From a gamma proteobacterium SCGC AAA168-P09 (lineage in GTDB: Bacteria; Pseudomonadota; Gammaproteobacteria; Magnimaribacterales; D2472): a stretch of DNA of 64,000 bases. The translations under genes were made by a program, and so were the position numbers. Position 1 is the stretch's first letter. Each line of letters starts with the position of its first letter. Location: the NCBI GenBank assembly GCA_000385055.1, contig ARRL01000002.1:154242-218241 (forward strand), written 5' to 3'. The notes below the pieces were generated by a model. It was not told the origin of the DNA and did not search any database. It saw nothing but the letters and a program-made list of their open reading frames with translations. Shown in pieces: positions 52,698-63,837 of this stretch.

Positions 52698-54992
52698 TTA
52701 ATCTCTTTTTGGTACGAGAACTTCTCTTGATCCATTGCTACTCATTTCGGATACAAGACCAGATTCTTCCATACTCTCGATAAGGCGAGCTGCTCTGTTA
52801 TAACCAATTCGTAATTTCCGCTGAACTGCTGAAATAGATGCTCTTCTAGATTCAAGAACAAAACTTACAGCTTCGTCATACAAATCATCTGCATCTTCTG
52901 ACGATGCCGTATCGGAACCTGACCAACCAGGTATTGGTCCTGTCTCTTGAGCAGACGAAACAATTTCATCAATATAATCAGGTTCTGCCCTAGTCTTCCA
53001 ATCATTAACAACTCTGTGAACTTCATCATCACCCACAAAGGCACCATGAACCCTTATAGGAACTCCCACACCAGGAGGAAGGTATAACATGTCTCCATAT
53101 CCAAGCAATTGTTCTGCACCACCTTGATCTAAGATAGTTCTTGAATCAATTTTTGTTGAAACTTGGAACCCAATTCTTGTTGGTATATTTGCCTTAATTA
53201 AGCCTGTTATTACATCTACAGATGGTCTTTGAGTTGCCAGTATCAAATGAATGCCTGCAGCTCTAGCTTTTTGTGCGATTCTGGCAATCAAATGTTCAAC
53301 TTTTTTACCCACTAACATCATCATGTCAGCAAATTCATCAACAACTACAACAATTGAAGGAAGTTCTTCCAAATACTCCTCATCCTCAGGATGTAATGGA
53401 TTTATTATTTGTTTGCCATTAGCAGCAGCATCTTGAATTTTTTTATTAAATCCAGCTAAATTTCTTACGCCCATTAAAGACATTAATTTATATCTTCTAT
53501 CCATTTCAACAACACACCATCTCAGTCCATTGGAAGCATCAGTCATGTCTGTTATAACTGGTGTTAATAGATGAGGAATACCATCATAAACAGATAGCTC
53601 AAGCATTTTTGGGTCAATTAAAATCAATCTAACATCTTTGGGATCAGATTTGAAAAGCAAGCTCAATAGCATGGCATTTACACCAACAGACTTTCCTGAG
53701 CCAGTTGTACCGGCAACTAACAAATGCGGCATTTTAGCTAAATCTACTACAACTGGATTGCCTGAAATATCATGACCTAAAGCCAATGTTAGATTTGATG
53801 GTGATTTTTTAAATGCTTGAGATGATAATATTTCAGTAAGCCTTACCATCTTCCTGTTTGTATTCGGTATTTCTATACCGACATAGGATTTTCCCTCTAT
53901 TACCTCAACCACTCTGACGCTACTAACAGAAAGAGATCTAGCTATATCTTGAGCAATATTTGTTATCTTACTAGCCTTAGTTCCTGGTGCTGGTTGTATT
54001 TCAAACCTTGTAACAACTGGTCCTGGCAAAACAGATTCAACTGAAGCTTCAATACCAAATTCTTCAAGCTTAGTTTCTAACAAAGATGCTATTTGACTAA
54101 GCTCTTCCTGAGTTAAGGATGAACCATCATCAAGGGCTCTGTCCAGCAAAGCTGTGCTTGGCATTACTGTTTTCTCTTGAGATGTTTCTATGGGTTCTTT
54201 CGCCTCAACTTCTGTTATTTTAGGTTCATTGGTATTTGGTAAATCTGGTTGTTCAGGTATTTTATTTGAAACCTTTAAAGATTGCTCATTGTCAGGCTTT
54301 GGTTCTTTTGAAATAATTTTTGCCTTTAATGCTTCAGCTTCTTTTTTTTCTTCAGTTTTTAAAGATCTAGCTTTTTTAAGCTTCACATAAACATTATTAA
54401 GATAAGTAAATAAACTATTAAATAATTTTATTAGGGAATATTGAATTTTTTTAAAAAGATTTATTAACACACGACCGAATTCTTCAATTGTTTTAAGCCA
54501 GGAAAAGTTAAAAGATAAGGACGAAGCAGGAATAACAAATATAACTAAAAAAACTAAAGCACCAATGAAACCTATTGCATTAGAGAAGTTAATAAAAAAA
54601 ATCTCTCCTAAATAGCCGCCACTCCTATCATCAAAATAATACTCAAGAATGGAACAAAAACTTATTAGCAATATAAATGAACTAACAAGTCTAATAATAA
54701 TTTTTATTGAGGAGTTGTAAGCATCTTTAAAGAAAATAGTTTGTAGAGCCCAAACTATTCCTATTAGCAAAATTAGAAAAGATCCTTGGCCAAATATTGT
54801 AAATAAAAAATCAGAAATATTTGCTCCCAGTGGTCCTCCTAAATTATTTATTGCTAAGGAAGATGTTTTATTAAAAAAAGCTGGATCACTGGAGTCGTAT
54901 GAAACTAATGCGATAAAAATATATAGAGAAAAAGCAATTAAGAAAAAACTTAAAAAATTTAAAAGTGTATTTTTTACGTAATTGGAGATCAT
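52698..54992 (-). CDS. ftsK: DNA translocase FtsK
   Basis: 764 residues: four membrane helices (about 10-155), a short charged linker (200-280), the RecA-like motor with Walker A GTTGSGKS at 428-435 and Walker [14 protein letters not shown], and a C-terminal gamma winged helix ([21 protein letters not shown]) that reads KOPS sites. The linker is much shorter than in E. coli, as in other streamlined genomes. Clears the septum of DNA and activates XerCD at dif. Confidence 0.96.
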   Translation of the reverse strand: MISNYVKNTLLNFLSFFLIAFSLYIFIALVSYDSSDPAFFNKTSSLAINNLGGPLGANISDFLFTIFGQGSFLILLIGIVWALQTIFFKDAYNSSIKIIIRLVSSFILLISFCSILEYYFDDRSGGYLGEIFFINFSNAIGFIGALVFLVIFVIPASSLSFNFSWLKTIEEFGRVLINLFKKIQYSLIKLFNSLFTYLNNVYVKLKKARSLKTEEKKEAEALKAKIISKEPKPDNEQSLKVSNKIPEQPDLPNTNEPKITEVEAKEPIETSQEKTVMPSTALLDRALDDGSSLTQEELSQIASLLETKLEEFGIEASVESVLPGPVVTRFEIQPAPGTKASKITNIAQDIARSLSVSSVRVVEVIEGKSYVGIEIPNTNRKMVRLTEILSSQAFKKSPSNLTLALGHDISGNPVVVDLAKMPHLLVAGTTGSGKSVGVNAMLLSLLFKSDPKDVRLILIDPKMLELSVYDGIPHLLTPVITDMTDASNGLRWCVVEMDRRYKLMSLMGVRNLAGFNKKIQDAAANGKQIINPLHPEDEEYLEELPSIVVVVDEFADMMMLVGKKVEHLIARIAQKARAAGIHLILATQRPSVDVITGLIKANIPTRIGFQVSTKIDSRTILDQGGAEQLLGYGDMLYLPPGVGVPIRVHGAFVGDDEVHRVVNDWKTRAEPDYIDEIVSSAQETGPIPGWSGSDTASSEDADDLYDEAVSFVLESRRASISAVQRKLRIGYNRAARLIESMEESGLVSEMSSNGSREVLVPKRD

Positions 54993-55024
54993 TATATTTG
55001 TTTGATGTTAGTTTTTGTCCATAA

Positions 55025-56011
<987 letters not shown>

Positions 56012-56017
56012 TTATCA

Positions 56018-57001
56018 ATGAAATATAAGGCATATCTTGTAGAAGAAAATGATGGTGTTTATAAGGGCTCTGTAAAAGAAATAAATATGCCCGCTATTGA
56101 ACCTGGCAATGTAATTATCAAGGTTCATTATTCATCATTAAATTATAAAGATGCCTTGGCTGCCTCGGGTGTTAAAGGTGTCGCATCGTTTTACCCTTTT
56201 GTTCCTGGAATAGATGTAGCAGGAGAAGTTATTGAATCATCTTCAGATATTTTTAAAGTCGGTGATAAAGTGATAGCTACTGGTTATAAGATTGGAATGA
56301 AAGTTTTTGGAGGATTTGGTGAGCTTGTTCAACTACCAGGCGAATGGGTTGTGCCTTTACCAGAAAATTTAACATTAAAGGATGCTATGTCGCTTGGTAC
56401 AGCTGGGTTAACAGCTGGTGCATGTGTAAAAAAAATTATTAATGCAAGAATACCAAAAAATATGCCTGTTATTGTTTCAGGGTCAACTGGTGGTGTTGGT
56501 TCAGTTGCAGTTAATTTACTATCAAAACTGAATTATGACGTTCATGCAATTACTGGCAAACCAGAAGAAAAAGACATATTACTAAAAATGGGTGCTAAAG
56601 AAGTCATTAAGAGAGATGAATATATGCTAGATCCTGTGAAACCTCTTGATAAAGGAATATATGCTGGTGGTGTTGATACTGTCGGTGGGGATATATTAGC
56701 TAAAATGATTTCAATGATATCAAATCATGGGGCTATATCTTGTTGTGGAAATGTTGGTGGTATGAAATTCACGTCATCTGTATTTCCTTTTATACTAAGA
56801 GGTGTGTCACTCATTGGAATTGACTCTGCCGAATCAGAATTAGAATTTAAAAAAGATATATGGAATTTATTTGCAAGTGATTGGTCACTTGATTTAGATG
56901 AATACACTAGAATTTTGTCACTAAATGAAATCGAAAATGAGATATCTCGAATTCTAAAAGGCAAACAAGTTGGAAGAGTTGTTATAAAACATGAGGTTTA
57001 A
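56018..57001 (+). CDS. YhdH/AcuI-family acrylyl-CoA reductase-like protein
   Basis: 327 residues, zinc-free MDR fold. SSLNYKDALAASG, PFVPGIDVAGEV and VSGSTGGVGSVAVNLLSKL are the YhdH/YhfP/AcuI signature. AcuI reduces acryloyl-CoA to propionyl-CoA with NADPH and detoxifies acrylate from DMSP or 3-hydroxypropionate; YhdH homologues without DMSP genes are also common, so the role is likely but not certain. Confidence 0.85.
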   Translation: MKYKAYLVEENDGVYKGSVKEINMPAIEPGNVIIKVHYSSLNYKDALAASGVKGVASFYPFVPGIDVAGEVIESSSDIFKVGDKVIATGYKIGMKVFGGFGELVQLPGEWVVPLPENLTLKDAMSLGTAGLTAGACVKKIINARIPKNMPVIVSGSTGGVGSVAVNLLSKLNYDVHAITGKPEEKDILLKMGAKEVIKRDEYMLDPVKPLDKGIYAGGVDTVGGDILAKMISMISNHGAISCCGNVGGMKFTSSVFPFILRGVSLIGIDSAESELEFKKDIWNLFASDWSLDLDEYTRILSLNEIENEISRILKGKQVGRVVIKHEV

Positions 57002-57003
57002 TT

Positions 57004-57138
57004 ATGAATAAAGATGAATTTGAAAAATATTATGAATCAACAGAGGCAAATGAAGATAGTAAATCAGATGCTAATGTGATTTTGGTTTTGGTGATTGTAA
57101 CTGTTATTGCAATGACCTACTGGGTAGCAGGACAGTAA
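57004..57138 (+). CDS. Small tail-anchored membrane protein
   Basis: 44 residues: an acidic first half (KDEFEKYYESTEANEDSKSD) and one C-terminal helix (NVILVLVIVTVIAMTYWVAG). GAGG lies 8 bases before ATG. Starts 2 bases after the reductase stop, so it is the last gene of the trxB operon. No family recognised. Confidence 0.55.
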   Translation: MNKDEFEKYYESTEANEDSKSDANVILVLVIVTVIAMTYWVAGQ

Positions 57139-57141
57139 TAA

Positions 57142-57912
57142 TTATTTAGGTCCCATTCTCATTGCAGAGTCTAGTCTAATTGTTTCGCCATTTAAATAAG
57201 TGTTATTAATAATATGTTCAGCTAATTGAGCATATTCATTTGGATTGCCAAATCTATGAGGAAACTGTGTTTCTTTTAATAAAGCCTCTTTATTCTCATC
57301 TCTAGCAAGACTCATTAATGGTGTATCAAAAATTCCAGGCGCTATAGTGCAGACTCTTATACTATGTCTAGCAAGATCTCTTGCAGCTGTTAATGTCATC
57401 CCAATAACCCCTGCCTTAGAAGCGGCATAAGCAGATTGTCCAACTTGGCCTTCATATCCAGCTATTGATGCAGTATTGATGATAACGCCCTTTTCACCAT
57501 TCCCATCTGGCTCATTCTTATCAATTAATTCAGAGCCAAGTCGCATCACGTTAAATGTACCAACTAAATTTAGATCAATAATAAATTTAAAAATATCTAA
57601 AGGATGAGGGCCATTTTTTCCTAAAATTCTTCCACCATAACCAGTACCTGCACAGTTAACCACAAAATTAAGTTTTCCAAAATTTTCTTTGGTTCCATCT
57701 ACAGCAGCTTTGACCGAGTCTTCCTTCATAACATCCGTATTAAAATAAGAGACATTTTCAGAACCCAATATATCTATTACTTCAGAAGCCTTTTCATCAT
57801 TAATATCTAAAATAACTGCTTTTGCGCCTTTGGAAACAAAGTATTCAACTGTTCCTCTTCCAAGGCCTGATGCACCACCAGTAACTAAAGCAACATTATT
57901 TTCTAAATTCAT
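57142..57912 (-). CDS. SDR, 3-hydroxyacyl-CoA dehydrogenase (HSD10-like)
   Basis: 256 residues from ATG at 57912, which has GGAG 5 bases ahead and puts LENNVALVTGGASGLGRG at the N-terminus; the longer frame to 57957 adds a non-conserved tail. Catalytic SAYAASKAG and IAPGIFDTPLM match 3-hydroxyacyl-CoA dehydrogenase type II. Likely acts in beta-oxidation or branched-chain acyl breakdown. Convergent with the small gene before it, 3 bases apart. Confidence 0.87.
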   Translation of the reverse strand: MNLENNVALVTGGASGLGRGTVEYFVSKGAKAVILDINDEKASEVIDILGSENVSYFNTDVMKEDSVKAAVDGTKENFGKLNFVVNCAGTGYGGRILGKNGPHPLDIFKFIIDLNLVGTFNVMRLGSELIDKNEPDGNGEKGVIINTASIAGYEGQVGQSAYAASKAGVIGMTLTAARDLARHSIRVCTIAPGIFDTPLMSLARDENKEALLKETQFPHRFGNPNEYAQLAEHIINNTYLNGETIRLDSAMRMGPK

Positions 57913-57977
57913 CTTAACTCCATAAGTTGATAATAAGATTATAACTACATCATACAAATTTGAAACAAATATAATTT

Positions 57978-57993
57978 TGGCATAGTAATTGCA
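57978..57993 (+). promoter_or_regulatory. Sigma-54 promoter of the TorF-glnK-amtB operon
   Basis: TGGCATAGTAATTGCA fits the -24/-12 consensus (TGGCAc-N5-TTGCa) with correct spacing. The predicted start is near 58004, 38 bases before the TorF-like ATG. Implies nitrogen control by RpoN and an NtrC-type activator; no activator site was identified by eye. Confidence 0.82.
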
Positions 57994-58041
57994 TTAACAA
58001 AGTTGAATATAAATTATTTTTCATAAAAAAAGGAGAAAAAA

Positions 58042-58650
58042 ATGAAAAAATTATTATTAATGGTAGGAGTATTAGTATCCTTACCATCATTTGCATCTGT
58101 AAGTGCTAATGTAAGTATTGCCTCTGACTATATTTGGAGAGGAATGACTCAGACTGATGGAATTGCTGTTTCAGGCGGTTTTGATTATGCAGCAGATAGT
58201 GGTTTTTATGCTGGTATCTGGGGTTCAAATGTTAATTTCAATGACAGTACTGGTAGTGGAAATGGTGCTGAATTTGATTATTATTTTGGCTATGGCTTTG
58301 AAATAGGTGAAGTAGGTGTTGATCTCGGTTATGTAGCATTTGATTATCCTGGAAATGAAGAAGGACTAGATTTTGAAGAAATTGTATTAGGTTTAAGCAT
58401 GGGCGATCTTGGTTTAACTTTTGCAATGGGTCAAGACGGAGCTCCTGACTATACAGAAATCTCATATGCATTTGGTCCAGTAGGCGTTTCATACGGTGAA
58501 TATGATGATTACGGTGATAACTTTGCTATTTCATATGGTTTCACATGTGGTTCATATGACTGTGGATTAGCATATACAGATTTTTCTGACAAAGGATACA
58601 GCGGTGTTGATGAAGACGCTCTTGTATTTTCAGTCTCAGCAAGTCTTTAA
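58042..58650 (+). CDS. TorF-family putative outer-membrane porin
   Basis: 202 residues with signal peptide (LLLMVGVLVSLPSFAS, cleavage after Ala19). The mature N-terminus VSIASDYIWRGMTQTDG is the TIGR02001 (TorF) signature, and the rest is a run of amphipathic Gly/Tyr-rich beta strands ending VFSVSASL. A small barrel in the outer membrane. Its place in front of glnK-amtB, under one sigma-54 promoter, suggests a nitrogen-starvation porin for ammonium or a small amine. Confidence 0.83.
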   Translation: MKKLLLMVGVLVSLPSFASVSANVSIASDYIWRGMTQTDGIAVSGGFDYAADSGFYAGIWGSNVNFNDSTGSGNGAEFDYYFGYGFEIGEVGVDLGYVAFDYPGNEEGLDFEEIVLGLSMGDLGLTFAMGQDGAPDYTEISYAFGPVGVSYGEYDDYGDNFAISYGFTCGSYDCGLAYTDFSDKGYSGVDEDALVFSVSASL

Positions 58651-58657
58651 TTTCTAA

Positions 58658-59005
<348 letters not shown>

Positions 59006-59017
59006 GGAGTAAAAAAA

Positions 59018-60250
59018 ATGGAAATTGCATTTGCATTAGATACGTTTTACGCAGTAATGTCTGGAGCTCTAGTTATGTTTATGGCAGCTGGTTTTACCAT
59101 GCTTGAAGCAGGATTAGTTCAGAAAAAAGATGTATCGGAAATTGTTACTAAAAATATAGGCCTATACTCAATAGCTTGTATTATGTATTTAGTATGTGGC
59201 TTTATGGTTATGTATCCTGGCTCAGCTATTATTGAAGGTTATTTACCTGCGTTTAGTTTAGCTTCTTTAGGTCTATCTACCGCATTACCAAATGAAGAAA
59301 TAGGAATGCCATATGGAATGGATTACTCACAACAAGCTGACTTCTTTTTCCAAGTAGTTTTTGTTGCTACAGCAATGTCGATTGTCTCTGGAGCAGTTGC
59401 AGGCAGAATGAAGTTAATACCTTTCTTCTTGTTTGCTATTGTTCTTACAGGAGTTATCTACCCTATTCAAGGATATTGGAACTGGGGCGGTGGCTTCTTA
59501 AGCTCAATGGGTTATTCCGATTATGCTGGTTCTGGTACTGTTCACCTCTGTGGTGCAGCAGCTGCCTTAGCGGTTGTTTTAGTATTAGGTCCAAGAAATG
59601 GCAAATATGCTGAAGATGGAACCTCCTTGCCAATACCGGGATCAAATATACCAATGGCAGCATTGGGTGTATGGATTCTTTGGTTAGGCTGGTTTGGTTT
59701 TAATGGTGGTTCTGAATTAATTGTTAGCACTGAAGCAAGTGCAATCGCAGTCAGTCAAGTATTTTTAAATACTAATATGGCAGCTTCAGGTGGCGTAGTA
59801 GCAGCAATTCTAATGAGCCTAATTTTAACCGGAAAAATGGACGTCACTATGGCAATGAATGGTGCTATTGCTGGTCTAGTTGCTATTACCGCTGGTCCTA
59901 GCGCACCTTCTGCTGGAGCAGCAGTATTAATTGGTGCAGCTGGTGGTGCTTTAGTCTACTTCTCAATTTTATTCTTTGATAAGAAACTTAAAATTGATGA
60001 TCCAGTTGGTGCTATATCAGCTCATGGTATCGTTGGAATATTAGGTGTAATGGTAGTTCCATTAACATCTGATGCTTCAATAGTTCATCAATTGATTGGT
60101 GTTGTTGCAATAGCAGGTTTCACTTTTGCTGCAAGTTTGATAACAATTTCTGTTATTAACAACTTTATGCCAATTAGAGCAACTGACGAAGAACAGTATG
60201 CTGGTTTAGATAGTTCTGAGATAGGAGTCGAAGCTTATCCAGAATTTTAA
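59018..60250 (+). CDS. amtB: Ammonium transporter (first copy)
   Basis: 410 residues, 11 TM, no cleavable signal. The pore twin histidines are in SGTVHLCGAAAAL and AISAHGIVGILG. The C-terminal tail is short (LDSSEIGVEAYPEF). In one operon with glnK and the TorF-like porin, and followed by a strong terminator. Confidence 0.95.
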   Translation: MEIAFALDTFYAVMSGALVMFMAAGFTMLEAGLVQKKDVSEIVTKNIGLYSIACIMYLVCGFMVMYPGSAIIEGYLPAFSLASLGLSTALPNEEIGMPYGMDYSQQADFFFQVVFVATAMSIVSGAVAGRMKLIPFFLFAIVLTGVIYPIQGYWNWGGGFLSSMGYSDYAGSGTVHLCGAAAALAVVLVLGPRNGKYAEDGTSLPIPGSNIPMAALGVWILWLGWFGFNGGSELIVSTEASAIAVSQVFLNTNMAASGGVVAAILMSLILTGKMDVTMAMNGAIAGLVAITAGPSAPSAGAAVLIGAAGGALVYFSILFFDKKLKIDDPVGAISAHGIVGILGVMVVPLTSDASIVHQLIGVVAIAGFTFAASLITISVINNFMPIRATDEEQYAGLDSSEIGVEAYPEF

Positions 60251-60309
60251 ATTTATAGGTTAGGTACCTTATCTCCCCCCTATATAACGAGCCTGACCTG
60301 TAATACGTT

Positions 60310-60344
60310 AAAGAGCCACTAACCCCTTAGTGGCTCTTTTTTTT
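60310..60344 (+). terminator. Terminator of the glnK-amtB operon
   Basis: 13-bp stem AAAGAGCCACTAA / TTAGTGGCTCTTT with CCCC loop and a T8 run. Confidence 0.93.
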
Positions 60345-60417
60345 GCACTAAAAATAATCATTTATTACTTTTTTATAAATATATGCTCAATATATTTGTT
60401 TTAATAAACAATAAATT

Positions 60418-60433
60418 TGGCATATAAATTGCA
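60418..60433 (+). promoter_or_regulatory. Sigma-54 promoter of the second amtB
   Basis: TGGCATATAAATTGCA, the same -24/-12 arrangement as at 57978 with identical outer elements. Predicted start near 60444; ATG at 60468 with GGGAGA ribosome site. Confidence 0.82.
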
Positions 60434-60467
60434 TGCTATAAATATATATATTTTTAAGGGAGATATA

Positions 60468-61745
60468 ATGTTTAAATCGATTATGATTTTATGTGGCCTT
60501 ATGGCTACTTCTGTTCAAGCAGACGAACTAAATTCTGGTGATACTGCATGGATACTTACTGCAACTGCTTTGGTATTATTTATGACCTTGCCTGGTTTAG
60601 CTCTTTTCTATGGGGGTCTAGTTAGATCAAAGAATGTTCTATCAGTTTTAATGCAATGTTTTGCTATCGCATGTCTAATTTCAGTTTGTTGGGTTGTTTA
60701 TGGTTATAGTTTAGCCTTTAAGGGTGACGGACTATTTATTGGTGATTTAAGTGCAATGTTTTTAAATGGTGTTGGAAGAGACTCCCTATCAGGCACTTTA
60801 CCAGAAACCGTATTTATAACTTTTCAAATGACTTTTGCAATAATAACACCCGCCCTTGTTGTCGGTGCTTTTGCTGAACGAATGAAATTTGGAGCAATGT
60901 GTGCTTTTTCAGTTGCATGGTTCACATTTGTATATCTTCCAGCCTGTCATATGGTTTGGGGCGGAGGATACTTAGGATCACTTGGTGTGATCGATTTTGC
61001 CGGTGGATTAGTTGTTCATGCCACTTGCGGTGTAGGCGCTCTTGTTGCCGCAGTATATTTAGGCCAAAGAAATGGTTTTATGAAATCACCTATGCCTCCA
61101 CATAATAGAACAATGGTCATGATTGGTGCATCCATGCTTTGGGTTGGATGGTTTGGTTTTAATGCTGGAAGTGCTGTTGCTGCAGATGGATCTGCTGGTA
61201 TGGCTATGCTTGTTACACACATTAGTGCATCTGTTGGTGCTTTGACTTGGATGGCAATCGAATGGATAAAATCAGGTAAAGCAACAATGATTGGTATAGC
61301 AACTGGTATGGTTGCTGGATTAGCAACAATTACACCTGCCTCAGGAACAGTTGGACCAGCAGGAGCGTTACTAATTGGATTGATGGCAGGGATAATTTGT
61401 TTTTATGCAACTCAGGCTGTTAAATCATATTTCAAAATTGATGACTCTCTTGACGTATTTCCAGTCCATGGTGTTGGTGGAATTCTAGGAATCATAATGT
61501 TAGCAATTGTAGGAAATCCGGAAGGTTTCTTAGGATCTGGTGCTTCAGGTATTTCAGAAGATGGGGTAATTGCACAATTATTAATTCAACTTCAGGGTGT
61601 ATTTATAATATGCGCATATACAGCTGTTGTAACTTACGTCATTCTAAAAGTCGTTAATGTATTTACAGAAATTCGTGTTACTGGTGAACAAGAAGATATA
61701 GGACTTGATATGAGTGAACATAATGAACAAGGCTATAGTTTATAA
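60468..61745 (+). CDS. amtB: Ammonium transporter (second copy)
   Basis: 425 residues from ATG at 60468; the frame open to 60417 covers the sigma-54 promoter and is rejected. This copy has a signal peptide (SIMILCGLMATSVQA), as in classical AmtB. Twin histidines are in GGLVVHATCGVGAL and DVFPVHGVGGILG. The C-terminal tail (IGLDMSEHNEQGYS) is of the GlnK-binding type. Its own sigma-54 promoter makes it a second, separately expressed ammonium channel. Confidence 0.95.
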   Translation: MFKSIMILCGLMATSVQADELNSGDTAWILTATALVLFMTLPGLALFYGGLVRSKNVLSVLMQCFAIACLISVCWVVYGYSLAFKGDGLFIGDLSAMFLNGVGRDSLSGTLPETVFITFQMTFAIITPALVVGAFAERMKFGAMCAFSVAWFTFVYLPACHMVWGGGYLGSLGVIDFAGGLVVHATCGVGALVAAVYLGQRNGFMKSPMPPHNRTMVMIGASMLWVGWFGFNAGSAVAADGSAGMAMLVTHISASVGALTWMAIEWIKSGKATMIGIATGMVAGLATITPASGTVGPAGALLIGLMAGIICFYATQAVKSYFKIDDSLDVFPVHGVGGILGIIMLAIVGNPEGFLGSGASGISEDGVIAQLLIQLQGVFIICAYTAVVTYVILKVVNVFTEIRVTGEQEDIGLDMSEHNEQGYSL

Positions 61746-62849
61746 AATAGAATTACTGTATTGATTTAAATAAAATGAATGCATATCATCTTGCATGGTG
61801 TGCATTCTTTCTTTGAGATATTGCATAGCATTATCAACTTCTTCGTTAGAAAAATTATGATTGGGAATATCTTTTCCCTGAATCATGCATGCAGCTATAT
61901 TTGTAGAGTGTATTCTATATGATGACTTAATCTCATTTGTTATTTGTGAAGCGATGTCATCATAATTGTCTGATACAAATACCATCTTTTTACCAATCGA
62001 GAGATGTACATTCCCCTTCTGGCCTTTAATGCCATCAGCAATACTTATAAGATCTTCTCTAGGTTCTTTTTCATAAGAAGTGTTTATTGATGTCAAATAT
62101 AGTTCTCTTGTTTTTAATAAATCATTGGGGTCTTTTTCATATGAAATAGAAACTGGGACAACGTTAAGATCATTGAAACATTTATCTATGCTTAATAATT
62201 TTCTCTTTGATAAATGTATCATTTTGAGAACAGTGGGGTCTGTATAGTCGATTCCATCTTTCGATCTTCCCTGCTTCTGGGCTATCCATACTGATTCTGT
62301 TTTATTTAAAATAGAATTACAAATAAATTCAGAGGCAAGATTTAAACTTTTATAAATATCTTTTTTTGATTTATCGCTTCTATCTATAATAAAGCTTTTG
62401 TTAAGACGCATTAAATCTGAGGCCCATTTCTCATTCATTAAATTATTTCCAACTGCATTATTAGTTGTTTGGAAACCGTTTTGATGGAGTTTAAGATTTA
62501 ATAATGCTGAATCTAAGGTTATGTCTCTATGATTGGATATAAAAAGATACCCTTTATTTTTGTCTAAGTTTTCAAGCCCAGAAACTGATAAGTTATCAAT
62601 ACTTTGAGAAACAACTTTAGAGACTATTGATTCAAAAAGATTCTGATATTCATGAATTGAGGTAATGTTTTTTGTTTTATGCTTTAGATATAAGGAAATA
62701 ATTTTTTCTTTAAAAGGGAGTAAAGACATTAAGCTATTATCAGCAGAATCTATTAAAGCTCTGATAACATTAATATTTGAACAAAGACTTGATAGAACTT
62801 CCTCTACCTCGCTATCTTCGTAAGGTCTTATAGAGTCAAACTTATTCAC
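61740..62849 (-). CDS. Glycerolipid acyltransferase-like protein (HX5D variant)
   Basis: 369 residues. YLFISNHRDITLDSALLN is the acyltransferase block I, but His107 and Asp113 are five residues apart instead of the normal four; NHRDI...LD is a known subgroup pattern, recognised from memory. Block III-like WIAQKQGRSKDG follows. Probably acylates glycerol-3-phosphate or lysophosphatidate. The last residues overlap the convergent amtB by 6 bases. Confidence 0.7.
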   Translation of the reverse strand: MNKFDSIRPYEDSEVEEVLSSLCSNINVIRALIDSADNSLMSLLPFKEKIISLYLKHKTKNITSIHEYQNLFESIVSKVVSQSIDNLSVSGLENLDKNKGYLFISNHRDITLDSALLNLKLHQNGFQTTNNAVGNNLMNEKWASDLMRLNKSFIIDRSDKSKKDIYKSLNLASEFICNSILNKTESVWIAQKQGRSKDGIDYTDPTVLKMIHLSKRKLLSIDKCFNDLNVVPVSISYEKDPNDLLKTRELYLTSINTSYEKEPREDLISIADGIKGQKGNVHLSIGKKMVFVSDNYDDIASQITNEIKSSYRIHSTNIAACMIQGKDIPNHNFSNEEVDNAMQYLKERMHTMQDDMHSFYLNQYSNSIL

Positions 62850-62915
62850 GGATAGATAATTATTAAATTATTAGTTTCTTATATTTTACATTATTAGTGT
62901 ATACAATAACCAAAC

Positions 62916-63659
62916 ATGAAACCTTATCTGAACTACCAAGGTATAGCTGTGCTAGCTCATAGAGGTGGCTCAATTGAATCACTTGAAAATACCATTGAAT
63001 CATTTCATTACTCAAAATCTATTGGTTGTGAGTTTATTGAAACAGATGTTCAAGTATCATCAGATGGAATACCTTATATTTTTCATGATGAGACACTTTC
63101 GAGACTCTTAAATAGAAATGATGTATTCAGTTCTCTTCATTCAAGCGAAATAGATAATCTTAAAATCTTTAAAGAGCATTCCATACCAAAGCTTGAAACT
63201 GTTCTAACAATGTTCCCTGACATGAAGTTTCAAATTGATGTAAAGACAGATGAAGTAGCAATGCCAGCATTAGCGGTTATTCAAGAAAATAATGCTATGG
63301 ATAGAGTCTGCATAGCAAGCTTTAATAGCAAGCGGTTAAGTTTAGTAAATAATAATTATCCAGATATTTGTATATCAATGGGGCCATATGAGGTTGCTAA
63401 AATGCTTTTATCTAGTTTTGGTTTATATAGAAAAACAATCTTAGGTAACTGTCTTCAAATTCCTATTTATGAATATGGTATTAAACTGGTAACAAAAAGA
63501 TTTGTAAAATTTATTCATAGCAAAGGTTTGAAAGTTTGTGTTTGGACAATTAACGATGAGAAAACTTTTAAATATTTAATAGATCTAGGGGTTGATGGAA
63601 TTATTACTGACAAACCAAAGCTTTTATTTGAAGTTCTAAATTCAGACTCTAATCAATAA
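62916..63659 (+). CDS. Glycerophosphodiester phosphodiesterase
   Basis: 247 residues, GDPD TIM barrel. His15-Arg16 in AHRGGS, Glu24-Asn25-Thr26, Glu42 and Asp44 in FIETDVQ and His57 in FHDETLSR form the active site. Splits glycerophosphodiesters to glycerol-3-phosphate and an alcohol. No signal peptide, so cytoplasmic (UgpQ-like). Divergent from the acyltransferase gene; both concern glycerolipids. Confidence 0.92.
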   Translation: MKPYLNYQGIAVLAHRGGSIESLENTIESFHYSKSIGCEFIETDVQVSSDGIPYIFHDETLSRLLNRNDVFSSLHSSEIDNLKIFKEHSIPKLETVLTMFPDMKFQIDVKTDEVAMPALAVIQENNAMDRVCIASFNSKRLSLVNNNYPDICISMGPYEVAKMLLSSFGLYRKTILGNCLQIPIYEYGIKLVTKRFVKFIHSKGLKVCVWTINDEKTFKYLIDLGVDGIITDKPKLLFEVLNSDSNQ

Positions 63660-63837
63660 ATTTAATAAGCACTCTTTTGGCTATTATATAAATAGGAATA
63701 ATAATTGAGGTCGTTATAAGTATTTCAATTAAGGTCGAATAATCCATTAAGCTTCTTATAAAAGGAGCTAAGATAAAGCCAGATATTGCACCTAAAATAC
63801 TATAAAAAATTATTGATTCTTTACTAAACAATTTCAT
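63649..63837 (-). CDS. Small two-helix membrane protein
   Basis: 62 residues, two hydrophobic helices (ILGAISGFILAPFI and LIEILITTSIIIPIYIIA). Overlaps the MFS gene stop by 14 bases and the convergent diesterase end by 11 bases. No family recognised. Confidence 0.6.
   Translation of the reverse strand: MKLFSKESIIFYSILGAISGFILAPFIRSLMDYSTLIEILITTSIIIPIYIIAKRVLIKFID

Noticed and set aside
52698-52735. ATG start of lolA inside the end of ftsK
   Set aside because: The extra 13 residues are the out-of-frame reading of the conserved ftsK tail and would precede the signal peptide; TTG at 52696 fits better.
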